Below, one piece after another: positions 16,886 to 25,982 of a stretch of 64,000 nucleotides of DNA. Source of the DNA: an uncultured Kordiimonas sp. (GTDB taxonomy: Bacteria > Pseudomonadota > Alphaproteobacteria > Sphingomonadales > Kordiimonadaceae). A program made the position numbers and the translations under genes. Under the pieces are notes generated by a model that saw only the letters and a program-made list of their open reading frames with translations, was not told the origin of the DNA and ran no database searches. How positions within the stretch are numbered: position 1 is the first letter of the stretch; every line of letters begins with the position of its first letter. The stretch spans positions 62,001 through 126,000 of the forward strand of contig CANNDZ010000002.1 in NCBI GenBank assembly GCA_947503575.1. The letters are read 5' to 3'.

Positions 16886-18718
16886 ATGCAGGGTGTCTGG
16901 TCAATCGTCAGAGCAATCGGCAAGTTTATCATTGGGCTTGGTGGGTTCACAATCGGGCTGTTGGTGATCATCGGGTTGATATTTGCAGCCGTTTTACGCA
17001 GCCCACAGCCAGCCCCTCAAGTTCCGGATGGCGCAGTTCTGGTTTTGTGGCCAGAAGGTCAGATCGTTGAAATCACTGAAACACCTGATCCGCTCGAGGT
17101 CTACTTCGATACCTTCAATTCACGGCCGGCGCAAACCAGCATCCATGACATCACCACAGCGTTAAGGCGCGCCAAGTCCGACGATCGCATCAGCGCGCTG
17201 GCACTGGTGACCGACAGCATGAGTGGTATTGCCCCCAGCCACCAGCACACCATTGCAAACGCTGTGCGCGATTTCAAATCGGACGGGAAAAAGGTGTATG
17301 CCATTTCCTCAGCATACAGCCAGTCGGACTATCTTATCGCCGCCGAAGCCGACAAGATTTTCCTGAACCCGCAAGGCAATGTTCTGCTCAGTGGTTTTGC
17401 GCGCTACCGGCTCTATTATAAAAGCCTGTTGGACAAAATCGGAGCCAACGTTAATGTCTTCCGCGTTGGCACCTTCAAGTCAGCCGTTGAGCCCTTTATT
17501 CGGGATGACATGTCCCCGGCAGCTAAAGAAGCCAACACCGTTTTTCTTGGTGGACTATGGGACCAATATGTCAGTTCTGTCGAAGCTGCGCGCGGCTTTG
17601 AAACCGGCAAAATATCAGGCGACATTGATACTATATCCACAAACTTAGCATCGTCAGGTGGTGACCTTGCCAAACTTGCTCTCAATACAGGCCTTGTGGA
17701 CGTGGTTGGACCAACATCGGCCTGGCGTGAGGAGCTGGTCCAGGAATATGGCAGCAGCAGTTACGGTGACAGCTTCAACCAAATTCATTTTCAAGCTTAT
17801 TTAGCTGCGACAAACAACAGGGCTCGCGGCAAGAACGAAATCGCCGTGATTACCGCTCAGGGTAATATCGTTATGGGTGAAGGCCCTGTCAGTGTTGCAG
17901 CAGCCGACACACTGGTAGGCTATATTCGCAGCGCCCGGACAAACTCGAATACTGCTGCAATCTTGTTGCGCGTGGACAGCCCCGGCGGGTCCGCTTTTGC
18001 ATCTGAATTGATCCGGCAAGAGCTTGTAACGGCCCAAGAACAAGGTATCAAAGTCATTGCGTCTTTTGGCCCGGTCGCTGCGTCTGGTGGATACTGGATT
18101 GCCGCAACCGCTGATGAAATCTGGGCAGCGCCCAGCTCAATCACCGGTTCAATCGGCATTTTTGGCGTCATCCCCACCTATGAGGGTACGTTGAGCAAAG
18201 TCGGCATCAGCGCCGATGGCATCGGCACAACGCAATTGGCTGGTGCGTTTGATGTTACGCGCCCCCTTAGTGACACAACAAAAGACATTATTCAGCAAAG
18301 TATTGAGTCCGGATATGAACAATTCAAACAGCTTGTGGCAACTGGTCGCAATATGACCATTGAAGATGTCGATAAAATTGGTCAGGGCCGGGTTTGGATT
18401 GGCGCAACAGCCAAGGACCTTGGGCTTGTTGATCATTTGGGCGGATTTGATGACGCGCTGGCCGCAGCGGCTCGTGCGGCGGGTGTGCAAGATGATTACC
18501 GCGCCACCTTTTATGTCGAAGAACCTGATCCATTGGACCAATTCATCGCAGACTTGTTAGACTCAGCGGTTAGTCATGAACCAACAGACATTTTTTCGTC
18601 AACGTCAGGGCCCGTAGGCACTCTACTACAACAGGCGAAGAATGACCTTGAGTTTCTGAGCACGCTCAACGACCCCGCAGGGCGTTACCTCATTTGTTTT
18701 GAATGCGAAATCAGGTGA
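16886..18718 (+). CDS. sppA: Signal peptide peptidase SppA, 67K type
   Basis: SppA is an inner-membrane S49 serine protease that degrades cleaved signal peptides. The 610-residue protein has one N-terminal membrane helix (about residues 11-36) and two tandem S49 domains, the long form found in Proteobacteria. The first holds the catalytic lysine region RVGTFKSAVEPF, the second the nucleophile in GPVAASGGYWIAA followed by GSIGIFGV. VDSPGGSAFASE is also intact. The start at 16886 has GGAG nine bases upstream; a TTG at 16871 overlaps that site and is unlikely. It is followed after three bases by msrB, probably in the same transcript. Confidence 0.95.
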   Translation: MQGVWSIVRAIGKFIIGLGGFTIGLLVIIGLIFAAVLRSPQPAPQVPDGAVLVLWPEGQIVEITETPDPLEVYFDTFNSRPAQTSIHDITTALRRAKSDDRISALALVTDSMSGIAPSHQHTIANAVRDFKSDGKKVYAISSAYSQSDYLIAAEADKIFLNPQGNVLLSGFARYRLYYKSLLDKIGANVNVFRVGTFKSAVEPFIRDDMSPAAKEANTVFLGGLWDQYVSSVEAARGFETGKISGDIDTISTNLASSGGDLAKLALNTGLVDVVGPTSAWREELVQEYGSSSYGDSFNQIHFQAYLAATNNRARGKNEIAVITAQGNIVMGEGPVSVAAADTLVGYIRSARTNSNTAAILLRVDSPGGSAFASELIRQELVTAQEQGIKVIASFGPVAASGGYWIAATADEIWAAPSSITGSIGIFGVIPTYEGTLSKVGISADGIGTTQLAGAFDVTRPLSDTTKDIIQQSIESGYEQFKQLVATGRNMTIEDVDKIGQGRVWIGATAKDLGLVDHLGGFDDALAAAARAAGVQDDYRATFYVEEPDPLDQFIADLLDSAVSHEPTDIFSSTSGPVGTLLQQAKNDLEFLSTLNDPAGRYLICFECEIR

Positions 18719-18721
18719 ATT

Positions 18722-19120
18722 ATGATGGATGCTAAAGTAACCAAGACTGACGATGCATGGCGCGAAGAGTTGACGCCAGAGCAATATGCTGTGTGCCGGT
18801 GTGGCGGAACAGAGCCCGCCTTCACCGGGAAATACTGGGACACCAAAACACCAGGCACCTATGAGTGTGCAGGCTGCGGTGCTGACCTTTTTGATAGCGA
18901 AACCAAATATGACAGTGGCTCTGGTTGGCCAAGTTTCTTCGCGCCCATTGATGAAAACCGTATAATTGAAAAAACGGATACGTCATACGGCATGGTCAGA
19001 ACAGAAATTACCTGCGCCCGGTGTGAAAGCCACCTGGGCCATGTGTTCCCAGACGGCCCAAGGCCAACTGGCCTGCGCTATTGCACCAATTCGGCATCGC
19101 TTAAATTGCGGGAAAGATAA
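18722..19120 (+). CDS. msrB: Peptide methionine-R-sulfoxide reductase MsrB
   Basis: MsrB reduces methionine-R-sulfoxide in oxidised proteins. The 132-residue protein has the complete family pattern: [32 protein letters not shown] and [10 protein letters not shown] with two C-x-x-C zinc pairs, SGSGWPSFF, and the catalytic RYCTNSASL. No signal peptide is present, so it acts in the cytoplasm. The start is 18722 or 18725 (two ATGs in a row); AGGTG lies upstream. It follows sppA by three bases. Its presence beside sppA and ahead of an azoreductase suggests a small envelope and oxidative-stress group, though azoR has its own upstream signal. Confidence 0.95.
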   Translation: MMDAKVTKTDDAWREELTPEQYAVCRCGGTEPAFTGKYWDTKTPGTYECAGCGADLFDSETKYDSGSGWPSFFAPIDENRIIEKTDTSYGMVRTEITCARCESHLGHVFPDGPRPTGLRYCTNSASLKLRER

Positions 19121-19198
19121 CTGCGGCAACGCCACAGGTAAAACAGCGTTCGCTTATCCGCAACACAGGGTACTGTTTTCCCCGGCTACCTGCCGCTA

Positions 19199-19245
19199 GG
19201 TTGGCTCCTTAAATTGGCTTCAAATCAGTCATACAGGAGCCAATC
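19199..19245 (+). repeat. 11-bp inverted repeat covering the azoR ribosome-binding site
   Basis: GGTTGGCTCCT (19199-19209) and AGGAGCCAATC (19235-19245) are complementary over 11 bp with one G-T pair and a 25-base loop. The right arm contains the AGGAG ribosome-binding site and ends at the azoR start codon. In RNA it would hide the site; in DNA it could be an operator for a dimeric regulator. Confidence 0.75.
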
Positions 19246-19860
19246 ATGACCAACCAAGCCAAAACCATTCTGCGTATCGACAGCAGCGCCCGCAAGTCCG
19301 GGTCAACAACACGCGACCTAACAACAGAACTCGTTAATGTTCTGCAGCAGCAATCAAACGATGCAGACGTTATTAACCGGGATGTTGCAGATGGTCTGCC
19401 GTTTGTTGACGAAGACTGGGTCAATGCTAACTTCACCACGCCAGCAGACAGGGACGACGCACAACAGGCAAAACTGTCTTTTTCAGATAGTCTTGTCGCA
19501 GAACTCAAGTCTGCAGACACGCTCGTTATCGGTGTGCCGATCTATAACTTTGGCATCCCCGCCGCGCTGAAAGCATGGGTCGACTTGATCGCCCGGGCTC
19601 GGTTGACGTTTCAATACACTCCAGAAGGCCCCGAAGGCCTGTTAAGCAACAAGCGGGCGTTCCTGGTCGTCGCATCTGGCGGGACCCCCGCTGGCAGCGA
19701 CATTGATTTTGCCACCAGTTACATGCGGCATGCGCTTAAGTTTATTGGAATCACTGATGTAAAGATTATTGATGCCAGCGCCGCTGCGATGGGCGCAGAA
19801 GAGGCCATCAATCGCGCCAAAAATGGCATCATAAACGTGTCCGCAGCAGCTGCAGCCTGA
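19246..19860 (+). CDS. azoR: FMN-dependent NADH-azoreductase
   Basis: AzoR is a cytoplasmic flavodoxin-fold enzyme that reduces azo bonds and quinones with NADH through FMN, and is linked to thiol and quinone stress. The 204-residue protein has the FMN-phosphate loop RIDSSARKSGSTTRDLT, the flavin site VPIYNFGIPAALKAWVDLIARA, and TFQYTPEGPEGL and VVASGG-T-P, all typical of AzoR. The start at 19246 directly follows AGGAGCCAATC. It sits downstream of sppA-msrB but a gap of about 125 bases with an inverted repeat separates them, so independent control is likely. It converges with the DUF3667 gene. Confidence 0.93.
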   Translation: MTNQAKTILRIDSSARKSGSTTRDLTTELVNVLQQQSNDADVINRDVADGLPFVDEDWVNANFTTPADRDDAQQAKLSFSDSLVAELKSADTLVIGVPIYNFGIPAALKAWVDLIARARLTFQYTPEGPEGLLSNKRAFLVVASGGTPAGSDIDFATSYMRHALKFIGITDVKIIDASAAAMGAEEAINRAKNGIINVSAAAAA

Positions 19861-19876
19861 GAGCCGTTAAACCAAA

Positions 19877-21511
19877 CTACTCTGAAGTTGCCGGGGGCGA
19901 GTCCGCAGTGGTTGTGACTTCGCCTTCGGCATTACGCACAACTTCCAGGAACTCACCAATCGAAGAATCGCTAATGCCAAAAAACATAACGGCAGCCATG
20001 GTCCACATCATGATGACGAAATAACCAACCCAGATAAAACCAGCCTTTAAGAAAGCCCTGATCCACCCCTGTTGTTGGCCCACCTTCAGCGCGATGATCA
20101 GGTACAACGAGGTGCCGCCCCAGAAAACGCGAAAAGCAATTTCACCACCGATAAGCGGAACCACAAACGCAAAAGTAGTCAACATCACAAACAGGAAGCT
20201 ATGGAAATGCAGCGCAAACACCAGTTGGTTCAAATAATACCGACGCTTTCCCCAATGGGTCAGTCGCAATATGCCCGCAAAAACGGGCATTAAAAACACC
20301 AGCGCCCACGGCAGCCAATCATTAAAGAGCTTGTTAAATTCGCGTGGTGAGCGAAGCCCCTCCATGAAACCCTCTGTCGCTTTTTTCACGATGTCGGGCG
20401 TATCCGGGTCCTCAAGGATAAAGTCGATATCTTCCTGCTTGATGCCGTCGCGCTGGTCATTGCTATTGGGCACAAACATATCAATATCAAAATCGTAAGG
20501 CAGTTCACTAATGTCTATATCGCCATCACCTATATTCAGGTCTCCACCACCGGAACCAGCGCCCACGATATTGGCAAGGGTATTAGGGTTGAGATTCAGA
20601 AGGGCTTGAACGCTATTGGTCGATTGTTCCGATAGCTTGGTCGCTGGATCATTAAGCAGCGCTTGCGCGCGCTCCCGCACAACTGTGAAATCAGGATCGG
20701 CGCCGGCTTGGCGGACGGTTTCAAGCTCTACTGTAAGAGCTTCCAGAAAGTCTTCTATCGCTTGCGATTCCGCGCCACCATCGTTTTCAATATTCTGGAT
20801 TACCCTCATCAAGCCTTGAATTTGGGCATCCAGAACCGCTTCGCGAGCAACTCGCTCGACAGTTGCTACCTGCTCCTGGATATCACGTTCCAGCTCAATC
20901 GGGTCTATTGGTACGACAGGTGACGAAAACTCGATGTCTGGACCAACCGCTAAAGGTCTCTTCTCAGAATCATTCTGCTCACGTGCCGCTTCTAGAAGTT
21001 CACGGACATTTTTATCGGCAATTTCTTGCGCAGCCTCAATTTCTGCCTCCAATGCTTCGCGGGCGGCAACAGTCTCGGCTTTTGGTGTCACATGAATATC
21101 GATGATCAGGATGTCGGCGATGCTAAGGGTCGAGAAAAAGATGAACAAAAGGACGATATACAGCCGAAATGGCGGCAAATAGCGCGCCCTTTTGCCTTCC
21201 ATGAAATCGCGGGATAACCCACCGGGGACAAAAACCAGCAGCAATACAGTTTTGATGATTTTACTGTCGGTATCGAAAATGGCATCCAGCAATTCACGAA
21301 AGAACGTCCAGATAGGCCGGCGCAGGTCATCATCACGCTGGCCACATATATGGCAAAACGGCCCCGTCAGCGGGGCATTGCAATTATTGCAACTGCCGCC
21401 TATACCGCGAACACCCTGTTCTATACCCGCGTACCGCTGTAGCTTTGCACGCTCCTTGCGCAAGCGGCGGCGCTTTAGTGCAATCGACCATTTTCTGAAG
21501 TATCGAAGCAT
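19877..21511 (-). CDS. DUF3667 membrane protein with N-terminal zinc-ribbon-like motif
   Basis: The 544-residue protein has a basic N-terminus, then a four-cysteine motif CNNCNAPLTGPFCHICG (about residues 41-57) that probably binds zinc. Next come DUF3667-type segments FFRELLDAIFDTDSK and a membrane helix at about 115-135. A very large acidic, helical insert of roughly 240 residues follows, with many E, Q, A heptad-like stretches. Four or five membrane helices make up the C-terminal third. DUF3667 proteins have no known function. It ends 16 bases from the convergent azoR and starts 62 bases after the stop of the MBL hydrolase gene, on the same strand. The size of the insert is unusual for the family as I know it. 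Confidence 0.75.
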   Translation of the reverse strand: MLRYFRKWSIALKRRRLRKERAKLQRYAGIEQGVRGIGGSCNNCNAPLTGPFCHICGQRDDDLRRPIWTFFRELLDAIFDTDSKIIKTVLLLVFVPGGLSRDFMEGKRARYLPPFRLYIVLLFIFFSTLSIADILIIDIHVTPKAETVAAREALEAEIEAAQEIADKNVRELLEAAREQNDSEKRPLAVGPDIEFSSPVVPIDPIELERDIQEQVATVERVAREAVLDAQIQGLMRVIQNIENDGGAESQAIEDFLEALTVELETVRQAGADPDFTVVRERAQALLNDPATKLSEQSTNSVQALLNLNPNTLANIVGAGSGGGDLNIGDGDIDISELPYDFDIDMFVPNSNDQRDGIKQEDIDFILEDPDTPDIVKKATEGFMEGLRSPREFNKLFNDWLPWALVFLMPVFAGILRLTHWGKRRYYLNQLVFALHFHSFLFVMLTTFAFVVPLIGGEIAFRVFWGGTSLYLIIALKVGQQQGWIRAFLKAGFIWVGYFVIMMWTMAAVMFFGISDSSIGEFLEVVRNAEGEVTTTADSPPATSE

Positions 21512-21573
21512 TGCATCCCCCTAAATGCTTTATAGCAAAACACATTTCTGGCGGCTAGTGGCTCGACCCCTTC

Positions 21574-22230
21574 CTACCGCGCGGCGGCAAGTATGTGATC
21601 TGCCACAAAGGGATTGCTTTTGCGTTCTTCACCAAATGTCGACAACGGCCCGTGACCCGGCACAAAAGTAACATCATCGCCTAATGGCCAAAGTTTTTGC
21701 TGAATTGCATCTAACAGAGTTTGTGTATCACCGCGTGGAAAATCCGTCCGGCCAACTGACCCTTTGAACAACACATCGCCAACAAACGCGACCCGATGGG
21801 TGCGGTCGAACAGGATAACATGCCCAGGTGTATGGCCAGGTGTATGGTACACTTCCAGTGTTACATTACCGACAGTAACAGCATCGCCGTCATTGAGCCA
21901 TTTATCCGGCTCACAACACCTTAGGCCTGGCATGTTATAAGCGGCAGAGTGTTCCTCGATCTGGTCAAGCCAGAATTTGTCTTCCTCATGAGGACCAACA
22001 ATAGGAAGGCCAAACTTTTCAGCAATATCAGCCGCACCACCTGCATGATCCATGTGCCCATGGGTCAAGATCAGTTTGGTAAGTTTGATACCCAGCTTGT
22101 CAACCTGCACAAGCAGCTTGTCTACGTCTCCACCAGGGTCGACAAGGGCTCCTTCCATGGTTTCATCGCACCAGATAATGCTGCAATTTTGCGCAAAGGC
22201 TGTAACGGGAACGATCTGGGCTTTCAGCAT
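21574..22230 (-). CDS. MBL-fold hydrolase, glyoxalase II-like (YcbL type)
   Basis: The 218-residue protein is a metallo-beta-lactamase-fold hydrolase. Metal-binding motifs are intact: THGHMDHAGG (about residues 56-65), YHTPGHTPGHV, FVGDVLFKGSVGRTDFP and the terminal FVPGHGPLSTFGEE. The G-R-T-D arrangement and length match YcbL-type enzymes, single-domain relatives of glyoxalase II that hydrolyse S-lactoylglutathione or related thioesters. No signal peptide is present. It lies between the PAS protein and DUF3667 genes on the same strand. Substrate remains inferred; another glutathione thioester is possible. Confidence 0.87.
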   Translation of the reverse strand: MLKAQIVPVTAFAQNCSIIWCDETMEGALVDPGGDVDKLLVQVDKLGIKLTKLILTHGHMDHAGGAADIAEKFGLPIVGPHEEDKFWLDQIEEHSAAYNMPGLRCCEPDKWLNDGDAVTVGNVTLEVYHTPGHTPGHVILFDRTHRVAFVGDVLFKGSVGRTDFPRGDTQTLLDAIQQKLWPLGDDVTFVPGHGPLSTFGEERKSNPFVADHILAAAR

Positions 22231-22330
22231 GTCTTACTCCTGACTGTCATGCGCGACACTAGACCGCACCATACAAATTGCAAAGGCTACACTGTTTTCC
22301 GCCCAAGAATTAGCACCAAACCAGCATTTT

Positions 22331-22897
22331 TCAAGGAAGTTCAGGTATACCGAAGCCAACATCAATCGGGATAAAACTACTGGCGAAATGAACCATAACT
22401 TCGCCTTCGTGTTTCTCGAAAAGCAGATTTGGCACCGGCGTAAACACTTTCATGACCTGCATCACTTGAGATGGCTCTGTTTGGTCATCCGATCGGATAG
22501 GTACCGATATGCCCACGGTTGTTAGTTCGTTATCTTCGGGCGCATTGGCCGTTACTGCCCACGCGCCAATGCAGGGTTGTTCCACCACACTGAACATCCT
22601 CGCTGAACGTGCTTCGCGGTCATGTGGTTCTGTCAGTTCCAGATAATTTTTACCGGTGTAATCGTGACCGTAAATATCAGTGAAAGCACTCCCCACATAC
22701 CGACAGCGAATGTCCGTATGAGAGCACATGTCAAAAATTGCGGTGTTAGGTAGCCCAGATTGTATCTGCTCTAGTCTTACGTCACTTCGCCGGGGCACTT
22801 TACGCAACCCACGCCAACTTTCCCAGGCAGCGATAAAACGATGAAATTCCGGATAGTCTGCAAAGTCTGGCAAGTCAAATGAGCATGACGTTTTCAT
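22331..22897 (-). CDS. PAS-domain protein of the PAS_5-like type
   Basis: The 188-residue protein has a single PAS-like fold and nothing else. It opens with a W-E-S-W-R-G-x-R-K-x-P-R-R-S-D-V-R-L-E segment, then I-F-D, C-R-Y-V-G-S-A-F-T-D-I-Y-G-H-D-Y-T-G-K-N-Y-L-E-L (the PAS core), and later strands ending in MQVMKVFTPVP. Such stand-alone PAS proteins are numerous in some alphaproteobacteria and presumably sense a ligand, but partners are unknown. The start at 22897 has a G-rich stretch upstream; the frame is open further upstream to 22966. A second protein of the same kind lies at 33281-34006. Confidence 0.7.
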   Translation of the reverse strand: MKTSCSFDLPDFADYPEFHRFIAAWESWRGLRKVPRRSDVRLEQIQSGLPNTAIFDMCSHTDIRCRYVGSAFTDIYGHDYTGKNYLELTEPHDREARSARMFSVVEQPCIGAWAVTANAPEDNELTTVGISVPIRSDDQTEPSQVMQVMKVFTPVPNLLFEKHEGEVMVHFASSFIPIDVGFGIPELP

Positions 22898-23047
22898 AAA
22901 ATCGACCCCCCAAAGGAGTGGCAACGGTGCGGTGCCAGAAGCCATTTTACACGCAAGGTATGCCATGTGTCACCGGCTTAATATCAAAACCGGAAAAACA
23001 TTGAAATTTTTGAAAAAGAGACAGCTTGTAACCGTCTGCAAGAAAGA

Positions 23048-23122
23048 TGGCTGGGGCGGCAGGATTCGAACCTGCGAATGCCGATACCAAAAACCGGTGC
23101 CTTACCACTTGGCGACGCCCCA
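23048..23122 (-). tRNA. tRNA-Gln (UUG)
   Basis: The minus strand folds as a 75-base cloverleaf with encoded CCA. The acceptor stem UGGGGCG pairs with CGCCCCA, including the unusual U1-A72 pair known from tRNA-Gln. The anticodon stem CCGGU/AUCGG encloses loop UUUUGGU with anticodon UUG. The T arm GCAGGUUCGAAUCCUGC is intact. It lies downstream of ispE on the same strand. No strong terminator is visible after it. Confidence 0.97.
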
Positions 23123-23274
23123 CCATGGGTGTGCGCGGTTTGTAATGAAACTGTCTCACCCTGTAAAGCCTTTTTTGGCCTGAAAATCAGAAAGTCACTG
23201 CCCGTTGTCGCCGCAGTCAAATCTGGACCGCAGACACGACCAAATATCCAGACACTGTTGAGACTGCAAAGCCT

Positions 23275-24216
23275 CTATTCCCCAATCTGATCGGCCATGA
23301 CCCACCATTCAGGCTTATGTTCGCGCACACGCCTTGCCACTGCATCAGCAGCTTGCTTGTCGTGATATAAAGCAAAAACCGAAGCACCGCTTCCGCTCAT
23401 TCGCAGCAGTTCATACTGACTGTTAAGCCGCAAAAAACGCTCAGCTTCCATTATCTCCGGGCATAGTTGAACAGCCGGATCTTGGAGGCTGTTTGACGTC
23501 ATCACGTCTAGCATTTCAATGTTTTTGCAGACGGAAGCCAGATCAGTAATAGCCACGTCAAACGGCGGTAGTCTGCGCTGCTCGCGGAAAGCTTTGAAGC
23601 CACCAAAAACATCCGCCGTTGCAAGGAATTTGCGCGGATTAATGATCACGATACCCGCCGACCACCCCAGACTGGCCGGTTGCAAGCGCTCGCCAATACC
23701 GCCGACAAACTGCGGTGTACTGGAAAGACATGCAGGCACATCAGCACCCAAGGAAAGGGCAATTTCATGCAAATCGGCATCCGGCACATTCAGGTCCCAC
23801 AAATGAGACAGGCCGATCAGCGCAGCCGCAGCATCCGCCGACCCACCGCCAAGGCCAGCAGATGTTGGCAAATGCTTTTCAAGCTCGATTGACGCCCGAC
23901 ATGGTATGCCAGCATAGTCCGCAAGGGTGCGAGCCGCACGGTGCACAAGATTGTCCTCGGGCACACAGGCGGCGAGGGCATCAACGTTGGGGCCTGAGAG
24001 CACCAGTTCCAGCGAGTCGCCAGACTCATGCAAAACCGATGGGCGAAAATGCAAAATATCGCCACGTCTGGTGAAGGCAAATAGACTTTCGAGCAGGTGA
24101 TACCCATCATCACGCCGACCAAGGACATGCAAAAACAGGTTCACTTTTGCGGGTGCCGTAACAAAAAAACTGCCGTCCGGTGACGGTGTCACCCGGCTTT
24201 TGAGAAGGTCGTTCAT
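23275..24216 (-). CDS. ispE: 4-diphosphocytidyl-2-C-methyl-D-erythritol kinase
   Basis: IspE phosphorylates the 2-hydroxyl of CDP-methylerythritol in the MEP route to isoprenoids. The 313-residue GHMP kinase has the N-terminal APAKVNLFLHVLGRRDDGYHLLESLF with the substrate-binding lysine and histidine, and the ATP loop PTSAGLGGGSADAAAAL. The C-terminal MSGSGASVFALY is the third GHMP motif. The ATG at 24216 has GGGAGGAG upstream, inside the end of the TPR lipoprotein gene; one base separates the two genes. Co-transcription with that gene is very likely. No other MEP gene is in the window. Confidence 0.96.
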   Translation of the reverse strand: MNDLLKSRVTPSPDGSFFVTAPAKVNLFLHVLGRRDDGYHLLESLFAFTRRGDILHFRPSVLHESGDSLELVLSGPNVDALAACVPEDNLVHRAARTLADYAGIPCRASIELEKHLPTSAGLGGGSADAAAALIGLSHLWDLNVPDADLHEIALSLGADVPACLSSTPQFVGGIGERLQPASLGWSAGIVIINPRKFLATADVFGGFKAFREQRRLPPFDVAITDLASVCKNIEMLDVMTSNSLQDPAVQLCPEIMEAERFLRLNSQYELLRMSGSGASVFALYHDKQAADAVARRVREHKPEWWVMADQIGE

Positions 24217-24217
24217 G

Positions 24218-25945
24218 TCACGACTCCTCCCGAAGCCCCATATCCAGCTTGTCCATCAACTGTGCAAGCTCTTCAGGTTCCGGTTCGCTGTCAATGGCGT
24301 GTTGCCATTGAAACCGAGCCTCTATAAAACGCCCGACCCGCCAATATGCATCCCCCAAATGGTGATTTATGGTCACATCATCGGGTTCAATACGCACCGC
24401 TTTTTCAAGCAGCCGAACCGCTTCTTCATAATCACCAGTCAGATAGTTGACCCAGCCAAGGCTGTCGACGATGAAACCATCTTCAGGGCGCTGATCAACC
24501 GCTTTTTCAATCAGACCTTTGGCTTCTTCAACGCGCATACCGCGGTCAATCCAGCTATACCCCAGATAGTTCAAGACACTGGGTTCACTGGGACTGATTT
24601 CTAGCGCTGCAAGGAAGTCTGCTTCGGCTTTTGGCCAATCCTTGGATTGTTCATAGCTTACGCCGCGCGCAAAATAACTGAACCAATCAGCACGACCAGC
24701 AGCCTTATAGAGCTCAATAGCGCGGGTGTAATGGAGTATAGCTTCAGGAAAATCACCGCGTTCCCGCAAAATATCGGCAAGCGCTGTCATATAAATTGGC
24801 TGGCGAGGATTATCCCGCAGGGCTGTACGCAGGGCATCTTCAGCTTCTGCCACCCTCCCCGCCCGACGGAGCGCATTGATTCGGCGTTCATCTGCCGCCA
24901 ACCGCAAGCCACTTGTGGCAGGCACTGCCTGATAGACTTTTGCCGCGGCCTCTGAATTACCCATTTCATCCATGAGGTTCCCGAGCATGAAATAGATATC
25001 GGCCACCTCTGGCGTCAGGTAAGAGGCAACACGCAGGTATATTGTGGCAGCTTGAGGGGACTGACTGCGCGTAAACTCGCTGGCCAATCGATAGAACATT
25101 CCACCAACAGCGCCAATAGGCTCTGCAGAGTCCTGGGTTGGCGGCATGCCCGCTGCAATCAACCGGCCTTCGCGCAGCAGAAAGCGATTATTTGAAAAAC
25201 GCTCAGCCTGCTTTCCCATAAATGTGCGGGCTTCATCTTTCCGACCGGACCGAGCCAGCATGTACGCATAAGCAACAAAAGGTTGTAGTGATTGCGGCTG
25301 CGCTGCATCGGCTAACCGCAAATACTGCTGTTGCGCACTGTCAAATTGCCGCAGGTGGTCCAGCATGTAAGCTTTGTGCTCGTCCGCAATTGGCTTCAGG
25401 CGTTGGTCAACCGCCATCGAAGACAGCGCGTCTTCCGCCTGCCTGAAATCTTGCTCTGCTGTATGGGTCCAGCCAACCAGCAACGGCGTTAACATGCCGC
25501 CGAAGCCAGACATTTGAACCGTTTCCAGACGCGCCCTAACAGTTTGCCAATCTTCGCGCTTAAAAGCTTCCAACACATACAGGATAGAGACAAGGTCATC
25601 CTGCAAAGCAGTTTCGCCGCCCTCGGAAATTGCCACCGCAACTTTTGCCGCCTCGTCCATACGCCCTGCGTACAAAAGCTGGAAAAACGCCCGGTTTGCG
25701 ATCAGGTCATTTTCCGGGTCCGCTTCCAACGCTTTCAGGTAATGCGTTGCACTATCGGCAAACTCCTGGCTTTGCTGCGCCAATGCACCCGCAACAAACG
25801 GCGTATAAAAACCCTCGTCAGCGCTGTCCTGTGAAAACTCGCTGTAAAGCGCACCAGTGACCGGCGCATAGTCGGTTTTTGGAACCTGTGCAGCGCACCC
25901 TGTCAACAGTAAAACTATGGGCACAAGTTTTAGAAACGGCGTCAT
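24218..25945 (-). CDS. TPR-repeat lipoprotein
   Basis: The 575-residue protein has a lipoprotein signal (PIVLLLTGC, lipid-modified Cys17), so it should be anchored in the envelope. The rest is built of tetratricopeptide repeats: clear units include HYLKALEADPENDLIANRAF, ADFLAALEISPSEPSVLNYLG and a typical run near the C-terminus (NYLTGDYEEAVRLLEKAVRIEPDDVTINHHLGDAYWRVG). TPR lipoproteins generally act as scaffolds, for instance for outer-membrane assembly or secretion, but no partner is shown here. The start has AAGGAAG upstream. It precedes ispE with one base between them, an order I recall from other alphaproteobacteria. Confidence 0.85.
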   Translation of the reverse strand: MTPFLKLVPIVLLLTGCAAQVPKTDYAPVTGALYSEFSQDSADEGFYTPFVAGALAQQSQEFADSATHYLKALEADPENDLIANRAFFQLLYAGRMDEAAKVAVAISEGGETALQDDLVSILYVLEAFKREDWQTVRARLETVQMSGFGGMLTPLLVGWTHTAEQDFRQAEDALSSMAVDQRLKPIADEHKAYMLDHLRQFDSAQQQYLRLADAAQPQSLQPFVAYAYMLARSGRKDEARTFMGKQAERFSNNRFLLREGRLIAAGMPPTQDSAEPIGAVGGMFYRLASEFTRSQSPQAATIYLRVASYLTPEVADIYFMLGNLMDEMGNSEAAAKVYQAVPATSGLRLAADERRINALRRAGRVAEAEDALRTALRDNPRQPIYMTALADILRERGDFPEAILHYTRAIELYKAAGRADWFSYFARGVSYEQSKDWPKAEADFLAALEISPSEPSVLNYLGYSWIDRGMRVEEAKGLIEKAVDQRPEDGFIVDSLGWVNYLTGDYEEAVRLLEKAVRIEPDDVTINHHLGDAYWRVGRFIEARFQWQHAIDSEPEPEELAQLMDKLDMGLREES

Positions 25946-25982
25946 GCCAGCTTCCTTAAAGACTTATCAAAGCAAAACTGTA

